DNA of 64,000 nucleotides from Leptolyngbya sp. PCC 6406 (GTDB taxonomy: Bacteria > Cyanobacteriota > Cyanobacteriia > Phormidesmidales > Phormidesmidaceae). The notes beneath the pieces are model-generated. The model was not told the origin of the DNA. It saw only the letters and a list, made by a program, of their open reading frames with translations, and ran no database searches. The stretch lies in assembly GCF_000332095.2 (NCBI RefSeq), contig NZ_KI913950.1:18125-82124 (forward strand). The letters run 5' to 3'. This document shows positions 1 through 7,525 of this stretch, piece by piece (within the stretch, counting starts at the first letter, position 1; each line of letters begins with the position of its first letter). A program made the translations under genes and the position numbers.

Positions 1-80
1 TGGTGGCCCTTAAACCCCATAAACACCGCTATTTTCAGCGAGGTTTTCACGCTCTATCCCTTATCCAGCAAGCTCTCTAG

Positions 81-350
81 GGGGGTTGTCACCCTGTAAG
101 GGTAATCGCAGTAATTACAATAATTGGTGTTGTTGCTGCTATTTTAGGTGTTCGCGCTATCGATGAATCAGTGACGGCGATTAAGGGAAATAAGGTGACC
201 TATGAGATTTTGGGCAGTATTAAGCTGACGCAAAAGGAACCTAAGTTGGTGGGCAGCTTCAGCGAAGGGCAAACCATCGCTGTGACGGTTGATAGCTTGC
301 GCGATGACGGAACCCTGAAGCGCATCAAAGTGAATCCAATCAACAATTGA
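81..350 (+). pseudogene. C-terminal remnant of a membrane-anchored protein
   Basis: An open frame runs from just after an in-frame TAG (78-80) to the TGA at 348-350 and has no convincing ATG. It encodes a hydrophobic stretch (VIAVITIIGVVAAILGV), then a soluble tail with EILGSIKLTQKEPK and a stop after NPINN. The frame to its left (1-107) is also open and ends at TAA 105-107, so a frameshift near 80-107 could have split one gene; this is inference. No family recognised. Confidence 0.35.
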
Positions 351-359
351 AGGTTTACT

Positions 360-449
360 GTTTTCGTCCCCTTGCAGTGAATCCCTCTCAGACCTCCGAG
401 GTTTTCAAAACCTCGGAGGTCTTTGGTTTCCCCGTCCCTTGCGGAAAAG
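360..449. repeat. CRISPR repeat relics flanking a 33-bp palindrome
   Basis: Bases 360-379 match the first 20 bases of the CRISPR repeat of this window at 17 of 20 positions. Bases 426-445 are a second, poorer match. Between them, 390-422 is a 33-bp palindrome (AGACCTCCGAGG, a short loop, then its complement). A related palindrome lies inside the NACHT gene at 63246-63278, and a half copy sits in the decayed part of array 2 near 13200. This looks like array debris with a hairpin element inserted. Confidence 0.5.
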
Positions 450-748
450 ATGTAGGGCTTTGCCCGTGCGGAGCAGGCAGGGGAAGGCAGTCTTAATTGA
501 GTGCCCTTCTTCTCAAAGAGGACTCTCCAGCATTGAGTTCTCTTTGAGAGAACGGCAGCAATTAGCCCGGTCATTTTAATGCCGGGCGGTTGGGGACGGT
601 AGCGATCGCCCTGCTGCTACCCCGCGTGGCAATGAAATTGTGATGCTCACAGCGATCGCCCTGCTGCTACCCCGCGCCGGAATGGAATTCCGCCGCTCAT
701 AGCTACCGTCCTCTAAAAGAGGACTCCTGAATAAGAATGTAGGGTGAA
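450..748. other. Non-coding stretch with duplicated short segments
   Basis: No gene is supported. The segment AGCGATCGCCCTGCTGCTACC occurs twice (about 601-622 and 652-673). The dispersed unit GATGTAGGGCTTTGCCCGTG...GAGCAGGCAG at 449-481 recurs near 750, 12254, 13244 and, inverted, near 19055-19093. These are interspersed cyanobacterial repeats of unknown function. Confidence 0.5.
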
Positions 749-1462
749 TAAGGATGTAGGGCTGTGCCCGTGCGGAGCAGGCAGAAGGCAGAAAAGGTGG
801 CTGGTGGAGTGTTTAGGATGTTGCGACGGTTGAGACAAGTTCCTGAGTGAAAAGACTTTCAACACTCCACCCAAATCCCATTCATCCTTCTGCCTTCTGA
901 TTTCTGATTTCCCCAGGTTTCCGTCCCCTTGCGGGGTAATGGATTTGGGGAAAGGATGAACTAAAGGCAGAAGGATGAAGGATGAAGGCAGAAAAGGGGG
1001 CTGGCAGGGTGTTGGGGATACGGCAGAAATTGACTGCATGAAGAGACTTTCAAGTCCTCACCCGAGTCCCATTCATCCTTCTGCCTTCTGATTTCTGATT
1101 TCCCCAGGTTTCCGTCCCCTTGCGGGGTAATGGATTTGGGGAAAGGATGAACTAAAGGCAGAAGGTAGAAAAGTTGGCTGGTGGGGTGTTGGGGATTCTG
1201 CGGTAATTGACTGTATGAAGGACTTTCAACACTCCACCCAAATCCCATTCATCCTTCTGCCTTCTGATTTCTGATTTCCCATCGTTTCCGTCCCCTTGCG
1301 GGGTAATGGATTTGGGGAAAGGATGAAGGCAGAAGGCAGAAGGCAGAAAAGATGGCTGGTAGGGCTTTGAGGATACGGCAGAAATTGACTGTATGCAGAG
1401 ACTTTCAACACTTCACCTAAATCCCATTCATCCTTCCTCCTTCTGCCTTCTGATTTCCCCAG
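749..1462. repeat. Tandem ~180-bp palindromic units with truncated CRISPR repeats (leader-distal end of array 1)
   Basis: Truncated CRISPR repeats (first ~29 bases only, ending GGATTT then GGGG) start at 917, 1108 and 1284, a spacing of 191 and 176 bp; the first intact repeat starts at 1463. The DNA between them is not spacer-sized but repeats a unit of about 150 bp. Its ends are inverted copies of GGGGAAA...GGCAGAAGGATGAA, and its core holds an inner inverted repeat, for example GGTGGAGTGTT (803-813) and AACACTCCACC (861-871). The same unit precedes array 2. The position fits decay at the old, leader-distal end. Confidence 0.7.
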
Positions 1463-2218
1463 GTTTCCGTCCCCTTGCGGGGTAATGGATTTTGAACGAT
1501 ATCAACTCCCATTGCCTCGATAAGGCAAATACCTTTGGGTTTCCGTCCCCTTGCGGGGTAATGGATTTTGAACACGGGTAACCACGTGGGTACACAGGAT
1601 GTTCCTCATGTTTCCGTCCCCTTGCGGGGTAATGGATTTTGAACTCAGACGCTTGATGCGTCTGACCGCCGGCAAGTCACGTTTCCGTCCCCTTGCGGGG
1701 TAATGGATTTTGAACACCTAACCAATATCTAGAAGGATACCTAACTGGCTGTTTCCGTCCCCTTGCGGGGTAATAGATTTTGAACCAGTTTATCAATAGT
1801 CAGCAAGTAGTGACTGTTGTTATGGTTTCCGTCCCCTTGCGGGGTAATGGATTTTGAACCAAAAATGGAAAGCTCAAGTTAATTGGGCAAGAGACGTTTC
1901 CGTCCCCTTGCGGGGTAATGGATTTTGAACATGAGATTGTAGAGGTGTCGTCCGACTGTATATGGTTTCCGTCCCCTTGCGGGGTAATGGATTTTGAACT
2001 TGCGAGGCGCCTCAACCAGTTCAAAACTGAGTTGACCGTTTCCGTCCCCTTGCGGGGTAATGGATTTTGAACGTGTAACACGTCACGGAGGACAAACACC
2101 CTCCAAGACCAGGTTTCCGTCCCCTTGCGGGGTAATGGATTTTGAACGCCAAACTGCAGGTGTGGGGAGGTTGTAGTGGGGGGGTTTCCGTCCCCTTGCG
2201 GGGTAATGGATTTTGAAC
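1463..2218 (-). CRISPR. CRISPR array 1: 11 repeats, 10 spacers
   Basis: The 35-bp repeat reads on the + strand from GTTTCCGTCCCCTTGCGG to ATGGATTTTGAAC. Starts are 1463, 1539, 1610, 1681, 1751, 1825, 1896, 1965, 2038, 2113 and 2184; spacers are 34-41 bp. The copy at 1751 carries one change (TAATAG for TAATGG). On the minus strand the repeat starts GTTCAAAATCC and ends ACGGAAAC, the usual 3' end (8-nt handle) of cyanobacterial repeats, so transcription is inferred to run leftward. This agrees with a conserved leader at 2219-2412 and decay at the opposite end. The repeat matches that of array 2, so the RT-Cas1/Cas2 pair at 16.6-18.9 kb probably serves both. Confidence 0.97.
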
Positions 2219-2440
2219 CCCCTCGATCTGGAGCCCTTGCTGTGTAAGGGTTTCAACACCCCAAATCTGAGGGGGTCGGCTTAGGGTCAAAATAATTGAG
2301 AATTGCTGTCAATACCCCCACTTCAGATCGGGCTCAAACCCTTGCACGGAGAGGCATCTGAGGGGGTCAACGAGACTATGCGGTTTTCAAGGATCGGCAG
2401 ACCCCCTCAGATTAGCAGGGGCATTTCTCCCTGGCAATCG
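2219..2440 (-). promoter_or_regulatory. Leader of CRISPR array 1
   Basis: This segment aligns with the one beside array 2. Bases 2286-2314 are nearly identical to 14719-14747 and carry TTGACA on the minus strand, a possible -35 element. A second conserved core contains GCGGTTTTCAAGGATCGG. The 13-mer ATCTGAGGGGGTC occurs at 2265-2277 and 2356-2368 and inverted at 2400-2412, so 2356-2412 can fold into a 13-bp hairpin. In the other leader the arms have a different but still self-complementary sequence. A leader role is inferred from conservation and array polarity. Confidence 0.75.
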
Positions 2441-2493
2441 CTGAAACCCAAGCTTAACAATTCTTTCCAGCCATCCTGGCGATCTTTTTTGCC

Positions 2494-2727
2494 TCAGTAG
2501 CCATCAGCGCTGTACAGGTACCCCATGACAAAATCCTCAGCGGCAGCGGGGTCAATCTTTTCCAGGCCAGTTTTGATCTCAACGATCGCATCCCCAGCAG
2601 GATCGCGGCTCTCATTCACCCAACGACTCACATTTGTAGCGTTGATGCCCATTACCAGCGCCAACTGATTCTGGCTGATGCCATAGGTCTCCAGCACTCG
2701 TCGTAGCGATTTCCCTGCTTTACCCAT
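2494..2727 (-). CDS. XRE-family HTH regulator (antitoxin-like)
   Basis: A 77-residue protein made almost wholly of a helix-turn-helix of the Cro/C1 (XRE) type: LRRVLETYGISQNQLALVMG followed by the recognition-helix region NATNVSRWVNESRDPAGD, about residues 8-48. The acidic tail (DPAAAEDFVMGYLYSADGY) resembles small plasmid or cyanobacterial regulators. Two palindromes of the TAATGACAATTGTCATTA type (2763-2782 and 2796-2815) lie upstream and are its likely operators, implying autoregulation. The gene faces away from the small gene at 2829, so one regulator could control both. No partner toxin is evident. Confidence 0.75.
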   Translation of the reverse strand: MGKAGKSLRRVLETYGISQNQLALVMGINATNVSRWVNESRDPAGDAIVEIKTGLEKIDPAAAEDFVMGYLYSADGY

Positions 2728-2762
2728 GCCTCTGATTGTGTCAGAGGGGCATAGGCGCGTAA

Positions 2763-2815
2763 ATAATGACGATTGTCACTATATTCTATGATTTAATAAT
2801 GACAATTGTCATTAT
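2763..2815. promoter_or_regulatory. Paired palindromic operators between divergent genes
   Basis: Bases 2796-2815 form a perfect 20-bp palindrome (ATAATGACAATTGTCATTAT). Bases 2763-2782 carry a near copy with two mismatches. The centres (about 2772.5 and 2805.5) are 33 bp apart, roughly three helical turns, which suits cooperative binding by a dimeric HTH protein such as the adjacent XRE regulator. Confidence 0.65.
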
Positions 2816-2828
2816 CGGAAAATGCCCC

Positions 2829-3095
2829 ATGTCCAATGCTGTGATGTTTCTTGCTGATGGGCTGCAACAGCCTGAATTACCTGCGGTGCAGGAGACTTCA
2901 TCCTCAGAATTTCAGCCCGATCGCCTCCAAGTTCTCCTGATCGGATCGCGCCAGGGCGTTACCAGCACCATCCATACCCTGCACGTCCTGGGCTTTGCCG
3001 AGGTTGGCCAGTGGAGCCCGCTGCTTCCCGGCCCCCAGCCCGGTACCGTGGTCAGTATTCTGACCCGTCGCCTAGGCACCCCACCCCCCGCGTGA
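2829..3095 (+). CDS. Small conserved cyanobacterial protein, function unknown
   Basis: An 88-residue protein. The ATG at 2829 (MSNAVMFLADG) is preferred because the longer frame from 2766 runs through the palindromic operators. The core RLQVLLIGSRQGVTSTIHTLHVLGFAEVGQWSPLLPGPQPGTVVSILTR resembles a small protein I recall as common in cyanobacteria and their plasmids; its role is not known to me. It is divergent from the XRE regulator and only 14 bp from its second operator, so it may be regulated by it. Confidence 0.6.
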   Translation: MSNAVMFLADGLQQPELPAVQETSSSEFQPDRLQVLLIGSRQGVTSTIHTLHVLGFAEVGQWSPLLPGPQPGTVVSILTRRLGTPPPA

Positions 3096-3189
3096 GCCTG
3101 CCCGCTCCTGACCTAGTCCCTATGCTGGTAATGATGGCCCAGGGAAGTGTTCCATGATTCAGACCCTAGTGACCCCGCGATCGCGCACC

Positions 3190-3837
3190 TCATGGCAACT
3201 GGCCGCGCACCCACTGTCGCACCGCCCGCCGCAGGGCTAAGCGTCCCTGCCCTCGATATTGCTCGATGAGGGCGGGTAAGGCTGGAATTTTCAGCGCGGG
3301 AAAGACCTGACTCTGCTGTGATTCTATGTAGCGATCGCCCTGTAAGAGGTAAATGTGCAAAGCCCCCTGGTCGTAGCACCACACTTCCGGTATCCCTAGG
3401 CGGGCATAGATGGGAAAGCGGTTTAGGGATTTACTAGTGATGTCGATTTCCAAGGCCAGGTCTGGGGGTGGATCTTGGTCGAGGTCGAAGGTCAGCTTGC
3501 CGCGCACTAGGGCTTCATTTTGAAAGTAAAAGCAATTGTCCGGCTCTAGCCCCGCCTGCTGCGCCTGCTGCTTCCAGGTGGTGGAGCCGTAGCTTTCGTA
3601 GTCCTGCTCCAGAACTTCGGCAATGTCCTCAATGGCAATGCTAATCGACTGCTTGAAATATTCGTGTTCTGGTAGGGGGGTCATGATTTCGAGTAAACCG
3701 TGGTCATAGGCGATGCGGGTGCGGCGATGGTCGCCCAAGTCTGCCAAAATGGCCTCGAATTCGGCCCAGCTTACATCGTGGAGCAGGAGTCGCTGCCCTG
3801 GGGGGACATCTAGTTGGCGGAGTTGGAGGGTGACCAT
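3190..3837 (-). CDS. Uma2 family (DUF820) endonuclease-like protein
   Basis: A 215-residue protein of the Uma2 family, a PD-(D/E)XK-like fold greatly expanded in cyanobacteria. Recognisable features are the N-terminal DVSWAEFEAIL, the RIAYDHGLLEIMTPLPEHEY block, and the nuclease-like core PPPDLALEIDITSKSLNRFPIYARLGIPEVWCYD, where D, ExD and K could form the active site. Start ATG at 3837 is chosen because upstream codons encode only a minisatellite (repeated PNTPTPQH). The first 18 codons are duplicated upstream together with the minisatellite. Substrate and role are unknown for most members. Confidence 0.88.
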   Translation of the reverse strand: MVTLQLRQLDVPPGQRLLLHDVSWAEFEAILADLGDHRRTRIAYDHGLLEIMTPLPEHEYFKQSISIAIEDIAEVLEQDYESYGSTTWKQQAQQAGLEPDNCFYFQNEALVRGKLTFDLDQDPPPDLALEIDITSKSLNRFPIYARLGIPEVWCYDQGALHIYLLQGDRYIESQQSQVFPALKIPALPALIEQYRGQGRLALRRAVRQWVRGQLP

Positions 3838-4020
3838 GGGGGTAGGGGAGTGGGGGTGTTGGGGTGTTGGGGTGTTGGGGTGTTGGGGTGTTGGGGTGTA
3901 GGAGTCGCTGCCCTGGGGGGACATCTAGTTGGCGGAGTTGGAGGGTGACCATGGGGGTAGGGGAGTGGGGGTGTTGGGGTGTTGGGGTGTTGGGGTGTTG
4001 GGGTGTTGGGGTGTTGGGGT
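3785..4020. repeat. 115-bp tandem duplication containing a GGGGTGTTG minisatellite
   Basis: The segment AGGAGTCGCTGCCC...GGTGACCATGGGGG plus its following GGGGTGTTG repeats occurs at 3785-3899 and again from 3900. The second copy duplicates the first 18 codons of the Uma2 gene with its ATG. It is followed at 4019-4050 by a dispersed unit (TAGGGGCGAGCGGTGCTCGCC) that recurs at 16121 and 16170. Confidence 0.8.
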
Positions 4021-4185
4021 AGGGGCGAGCGGTGCTCGCCCTGGCAGGGAGTGGGAGTGGGGGTGAAGGGGAGATTAGGGGATCGCTAATTGCTTGGTGA
4101 CCCAAGTAGCATCTTCTTCTGACAGTGGCGGTACTGGGGGTGGGCCGTAGGCGATCGCAGCTCTCGCAACAAAGGTACCTGTACT

Positions 4186-5007
4186 CTAGCTCAGGGGTCG
4201 ATGCTCCACGCGATCGCTGTGGGCCACATAGGCTCCATTCACCACATGGCCCAGCAGCGTTACCTGATTGTTGGCGGGTAGCACATAGGCTCGCTCAAAT
4301 TTGGATTCATTCAGGTAGCTGACATTGCCCCGCACATAGACCACCAAAACAGCATGTTGAGACAGCAGGGCTCGCAGCCCATCAATTTGTGCTTTGACCA
4401 GGGTTTCACTGTCTTCAACCAGCCATCCCTTCTGGAGTTGCACTACTTTTTCCGTGGGACTCTTCATCCAGTTCTGACAGTCCAGGACAACGACATCCGT
4501 ATCCGCTAGCCGCCGCACCTCCTCTAAGCGGCTACAGAAAGACACCTGGCGAAATCCCCGCCGCCGCAATGACAGACATTCTGGGGGTTCCGCTTGCCCC
4601 TCCGGCAGGTAGTAGCTGACTAGGGTTTGTCCCACCACCCGCTCGGTGCGGGCACTCATTTCCCAATAGCGAAACTCTTCCTTGACCCGGACAGTAATGT
4701 GCTCATTCAGTTCTTTGCGCACCATCTCACTGGCGACTTTTTTGGCATCCTCTAGGTTGCTTTTGAAAAACCAGGTGAGCAGCGCCCCGATGATGCCCAG
4801 GAAGCCCAGAAAAGCACTGTTCATCTTGAGGATGAAGTCAATCTGCTTGGTCAACAGCTCCGCATCCGCAGACCCCGATTGGCCCGCCGCCGGGGGCAGT
4901 AACACCGCGAAAAAGATGACCCCAACGACGCTGACAATCAGGAACAACAGCAACAGCCCGTTGCGGATTGGGGATGGGGAAGATTGACCAAATTGCCGCG
5001 ATCGCAT
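4186..5007 (-). CDS. Membrane protein with two N-terminal helices and a soluble C-terminal domain
   Basis: A 273-residue protein. Residues 17-42 (LLLLFLIVSVVGVIFFAVLL) and 65-84 (FLGFLGIIGALLTWFF) are clear transmembrane segments with a short periplasmic loop. An amphipathic linker follows (EDAKKVASEMVRKELNEHI). The cytosolic C-terminal half has alternating beta/alpha character (ADTDVVVLDCQNW, HAVLVVYVRG), suggesting a small Rossmann-like domain. I do not recognise the family. Neighbours are unrelated; the gene stands alone between minisatellites, which offers no functional clue. Confidence 0.6.
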   Translation of the reverse strand: MRSRQFGQSSPSPIRNGLLLLFLIVSVVGVIFFAVLLPPAAGQSGSADAELLTKQIDFILKMNSAFLGFLGIIGALLTWFFKSNLEDAKKVASEMVRKELNEHITVRVKEEFRYWEMSARTERVVGQTLVSYYLPEGQAEPPECLSLRRRGFRQVSFCSRLEEVRRLADTDVVVLDCQNWMKSPTEKVVQLQKGWLVEDSETLVKAQIDGLRALLSQHAVLVVYVRGNVSYLNESKFERAYVLPANNQVTLLGHVVNGAYVAHSDRVEHRPLS

Positions 5008-5143
5008 CGGTTTTTAGGGGAGTGGAGGGGTGAGGGAGTGAGGGAGTGGGGGAGTGGGGGAGTGGAAACTTCTGCCTTCTGCCTTTCGCTCTACGGTATC
5101 GCAGGGTGGTGCAAAGGTGGCCTGTGATGAAGTCTGGTTCATC

Positions 5144-5400
5144 TTAGCCAGTGAGGGCTGATCGCAACTCTCGATACTCTATTGCTAAGGGGCTCTTCAG
5201 GGCTACCGCGATCGCCTGGTCAAAATAATCCGCCGCTCTCTCCCGGTGATCCATGGCTTGGTGCAGTAGCCCCAGATACTTGTAGGCGGCAGCTTCTAGC
5301 GATCGCGCCCCCTGTTCTTGAGAGATCCTTAGCCCGGTTTCCAGACTGGTCAAGGCTTGATCGTATTGCCCTAACTTGGTTAAGGTTTCCCCATAGTTTG
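5144..5400 (-). pseudogene. TPR-protein C-terminal fragment (duplicate of the tail of the 8.9-11.1 kb gene)
   Basis: About 5209-5395 is roughly 90% identical to 9030-9214 and encodes the same last TPR repeat (KLGQYDQALTSLETGLRISQ). It then ends with its own C-terminus (YRELRSALTG), which the full-length gene lacks. Upstream coding sequence is missing at about 5400. The two loci seem to have exchanged ends in a rearrangement. Confidence 0.75.
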
Positions 5401-5604
5401 GACGGGTTAGCCGTGGTTGCCCAAGAAGAACATCAATACAGAGTCGCGATCGCCTATATGGCAACGGCCTTGGTTGCCTACACCACCCTAGGAGATGAAG
5501 CGCAGATGGAGGAATTGAGAAGACCGCCCTGGCAAAGCCCTGACTATGCCGCACTCGCCGCCAGAACGTTCATCAAGAACCCATTGTCCATGCCCGCCCC
5601 ATAG
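5398..5604 (+). pseudogene. Gene fragment of unknown family, fused to the TPR fragment
   Basis: On the opposite strand, immediately at the breakpoint with the TPR fragment, a frame encodes AVVAQEEHQYRVAIAYMATALVAYTTLGDEAQMEELRR. This has the look of the last helices of a TPR or coiled protein. It has no start of its own and ends at 5604. The joining of two convergent fragments at about 5398 points to recombination. Confidence 0.4.
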
Positions 5605-5614
5605 CACTGCATCT

Positions 5615-6793
5615 TCAGATTAAAGGGGATTGCCCTGTCACCAAGGCTAGCAAGTGGCGGGTTCTGCAGATGCAGGGATGATCTGGCTCCAAAATTTGCA
5701 GTTGAATATCCAAGACTGGTTCCAATAAGCGTACTGCCGCGTCCCTATAACCTAGGGTCTGATACGCCACTGCGAGGTTAAACCGGCTTGTGGCTGTTTC
5801 AAGATGGCTATCCCCCAAGCACTGCTCTTTGATGACAACTGCCCGTTCCAGTAGGGTAAGCGCTTCTCTGTAGCGTCCCAACCCGCTGATCACGTTGGCA
5901 ACCTGAGTCAAGCTGACGGCAATCAAGGGGTGGTTAGCGGCAAGATATTTTTCTCGAATCTCTAAGGCGCGGATAACCAAGGGCTCTGCGGCGGTAAACC
6001 AGGTGGTAGAGGGACCACATCCTGCATCCTGATTTCGACTAGCGTAAATCTCCCCAATGGCGCTGAGTGGGGTAGCTGTTTTGAGGGGGCTATCACCCTT
6101 GGAGGCGTCGTAAAGGGCCAAACAGGCTTCATAGAGGTTGACGGCCATGGAGGAATTGCTAAATCGATATAGTCGCCCCAGAATCAATAAATCTTTGTCC
6201 CAGGGATCTAACTCGCCTGGCACTGGAGCCGAGAAAATTGGCTGGGCTTTTCTATGCCAGTAAGCCCCCGCAGGGGTCAGAAACTGGGATGGCCTGCCAG
6301 CATGGCCCTGGCGTTCAAGGATCGCTGGCTGATCAGCCCCGATCAGGGTCCCTAGCAAGGTATATATCAGGGGGAGAGCGCGTTGTTCTAAATCATGAGC
6401 CTGCTGATAACGACCCAGCAGACAATACAGGTTAACCAGGAAATAGTGGCCTGCGACGGCTGACCCAAGTTGGGTGTCTTGATGTCGCTCAACCAGCCTC
6501 ACAGACTGTTGATACTGTCGTTCTGCTTGGGTGTAGTCTCCCAAGGCGTGGTGGGCTAACCCTAAGCCCTGGAGGCTAGCAATCCTGTGGGGATGATCGG
6601 CGGTCAGGTGTTGCTCTTGCCAAGCTAAGGCTTGACCATAGGCGCTCAATGCTTCCCCATAGTTAGCCGCTTGATAATGGAGGGCACCAAGTTGATGATA
6701 GGACTCTGGCAGCTCCACCGCAGCGGGGTTCTGAGCTTCTAGGCCAGCAATCTGAACTGCGAGGGTTTCAGGAGTCTGGGTAACATCTGTCAT
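5615..6793 (-). CDS. TPR-repeat protein (kinesin-light-chain-like)
   Basis: A 392-residue protein from ATG 6793 (MTDVTQTPETLAVQI); an upstream in-frame ATG at 6814 adds seven residues. TPR repeats are visible near the N-terminus (YHQLGALHYQAANYGEALSAYGQAL, SLQGLGLAHHALGDYTQAERQYQQS) and the C-terminus (VSLTQVANVISGLGRYREALTLLERAV, SRFNLAVAYQTLGYRDAAVRLLEPVL). Each has the spacing and the xxHPxxA loops of TPR_10/TPR_12 repeats. The middle (about 150-260) is less regular. Such proteins are protein-interaction scaffolds. No enzymatic domain is fused here, and the partner cannot be inferred. Confidence 0.8.
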   Translation of the reverse strand: MTDVTQTPETLAVQIAGLEAQNPAAVELPESYHQLGALHYQAANYGEALSAYGQALAWQEQHLTADHPHRIASLQGLGLAHHALGDYTQAERQYQQSVRLVERHQDTQLGSAVAGHYFLVNLYCLLGRYQQAHDLEQRALPLIYTLLGTLIGADQPAILERQGHAGRPSQFLTPAGAYWHRKAQPIFSAPVPGELDPWDKDLLILGRLYRFSNSSMAVNLYEACLALYDASKGDSPLKTATPLSAIGEIYASRNQDAGCGPSTTWFTAAEPLVIRALEIREKYLAANHPLIAVSLTQVANVISGLGRYREALTLLERAVVIKEQCLGDSHLETATSRFNLAVAYQTLGYRDAAVRLLEPVLDIQLQILEPDHPCICRTRHLLALVTGQSPLI

Positions 6794-6913
6794 CTGTCTA
6801 GCGATCGGCCTCATGGGTCAAGTGGCTCCACCCCGATTGTCCTGCCAGCAACCATCAATAGGGAATAGGCTACGCTAGCCATCAGCGATTCACTCAACTG
6901 GGAGCAAGGCAGA

Positions 6914-7066
6914 ATGTCAAAAGCTAGCCTCAGCGAAGCAAAACTCAAAGATCCGATGAAAACTGCCCTCTTGGGAATGTTTCAGGAACGACGCGATCTA
7001 TTTGGCACGGGTCTCCAAAGAGGTGATGAACACCTGAAAGGCTCATGTTGCAAGGGTTCTAGCTGA
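6914..7066 (+). pseudogene. Truncated antitoxin-like gene fragment
   Basis: A 50-codon frame starting MSKASLSEAKLKDPMKTALLGMFQERRDLF resembles the N-terminus of small cyanobacterial type II antitoxins that I recall; this is memory, not a search. After about residue 30 the sequence turns into unrelated codons and ends at TGA 7064-7066. The following 150 bp contain no gene. Confidence 0.45.
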
Positions 7067-7217
7067 TTGCCGTAAACAGCCTGAAACGCATGTCTGGCAG
7101 GGCTTCTAGCGGCTCATCACCCGTTAACAGTCTAGTACCGTCTCGTCCATAGGGATGGCTGTCTACGATCAGCGTGAATGGTGGGCACTGCCCGCCCTAC
7201 TGTTCTAGGAGGGACTC

Positions 7218-7424
7218 ATGAATACAGCAGAGAGCATTTATGAACTCGTAAAAACGCTACCTGAAGAAGAGGCTGGCTTAGTTCTAGAGTTTGTGGAATT
7301 TGTGCGTCAACGTACTCAAGCTAAAGTGAAGTCCCTAACGGCCCCTAATGTTGGTGGGTTTCAAGCCGTATCTCTAAATACTAAAGGCTTCACATTTAAT
7401 CGAGATGAGGCAAATGAGCGCTAA
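7218..7424 (+). CDS. DUF2281-like antitoxin
   Basis: A 68-residue protein with the helical N-terminus AESIYELVKTLPEEEAGLVLEFVEFVRQR, typical of the DUF2281/VapB-like antitoxins of cyanobacteria. A flexible C-terminal tail (GFTFNRDEANER) normally wraps the toxin. A good ribosome-binding site (AGGAGGG) lies six bases before the ATG. It overlaps by 11 bp a PIN toxin start at 7414, but that toxin is truncated, so this appears to be an orphaned antitoxin. Confidence 0.75.
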   Translation: MNTAESIYELVKTLPEEEAGLVLEFVEFVRQRTQAKVKSLTAPNVGGFQAVSLNTKGFTFNRDEANER

Positions 7425-7488
7425 AGCATTCCTCGACACCAATATTATTATCTATGGCTATCTTATCAATCCATTTAAGAAAGCGTAG
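7414..7488 (+). pseudogene. Truncated VapC-type PIN toxin
   Basis: An ATG inside the end of the antitoxin opens a 24-codon frame MSAKAFLDTNIIIYGYL, which carries the hallmark first motif of PIN-domain toxins (LDTN, with the catalytic aspartate). It then ends at TAG 7486-7488 in non-homologous sequence. Normal PIN toxins have about 130 residues, so more than 80% is missing. The overlap with the antitoxin is the usual vapBC arrangement. Confidence 0.75.
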
Positions 7489-7525
7489 GATGGGCATTGA
7501 CCACGAAAAATTCAATCATTTTGAC

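Noticed and set aside
1463-2218. Rightward transcription of the arrays, with the leader at the left
   Set aside because: The conserved flank of both arrays is on the right, decay is on the left, and the minus-strand repeat ends ACGGAAAC as expected for crRNA handles.
713-2290. Series of open frames on the minus strand encoding repeated KSITPQGDGN / QNPLPRKGTET peptides
   Set aside because: They are translations of the CRISPR repeats and of the decayed array end, not genes. The same applies to 13010-14682.
2303-2500. 65-codon frame beside array 1
   Set aside because: It lies in the conserved CRISPR leader and its hairpin. Leader conservation between the arrays is not at protein level.
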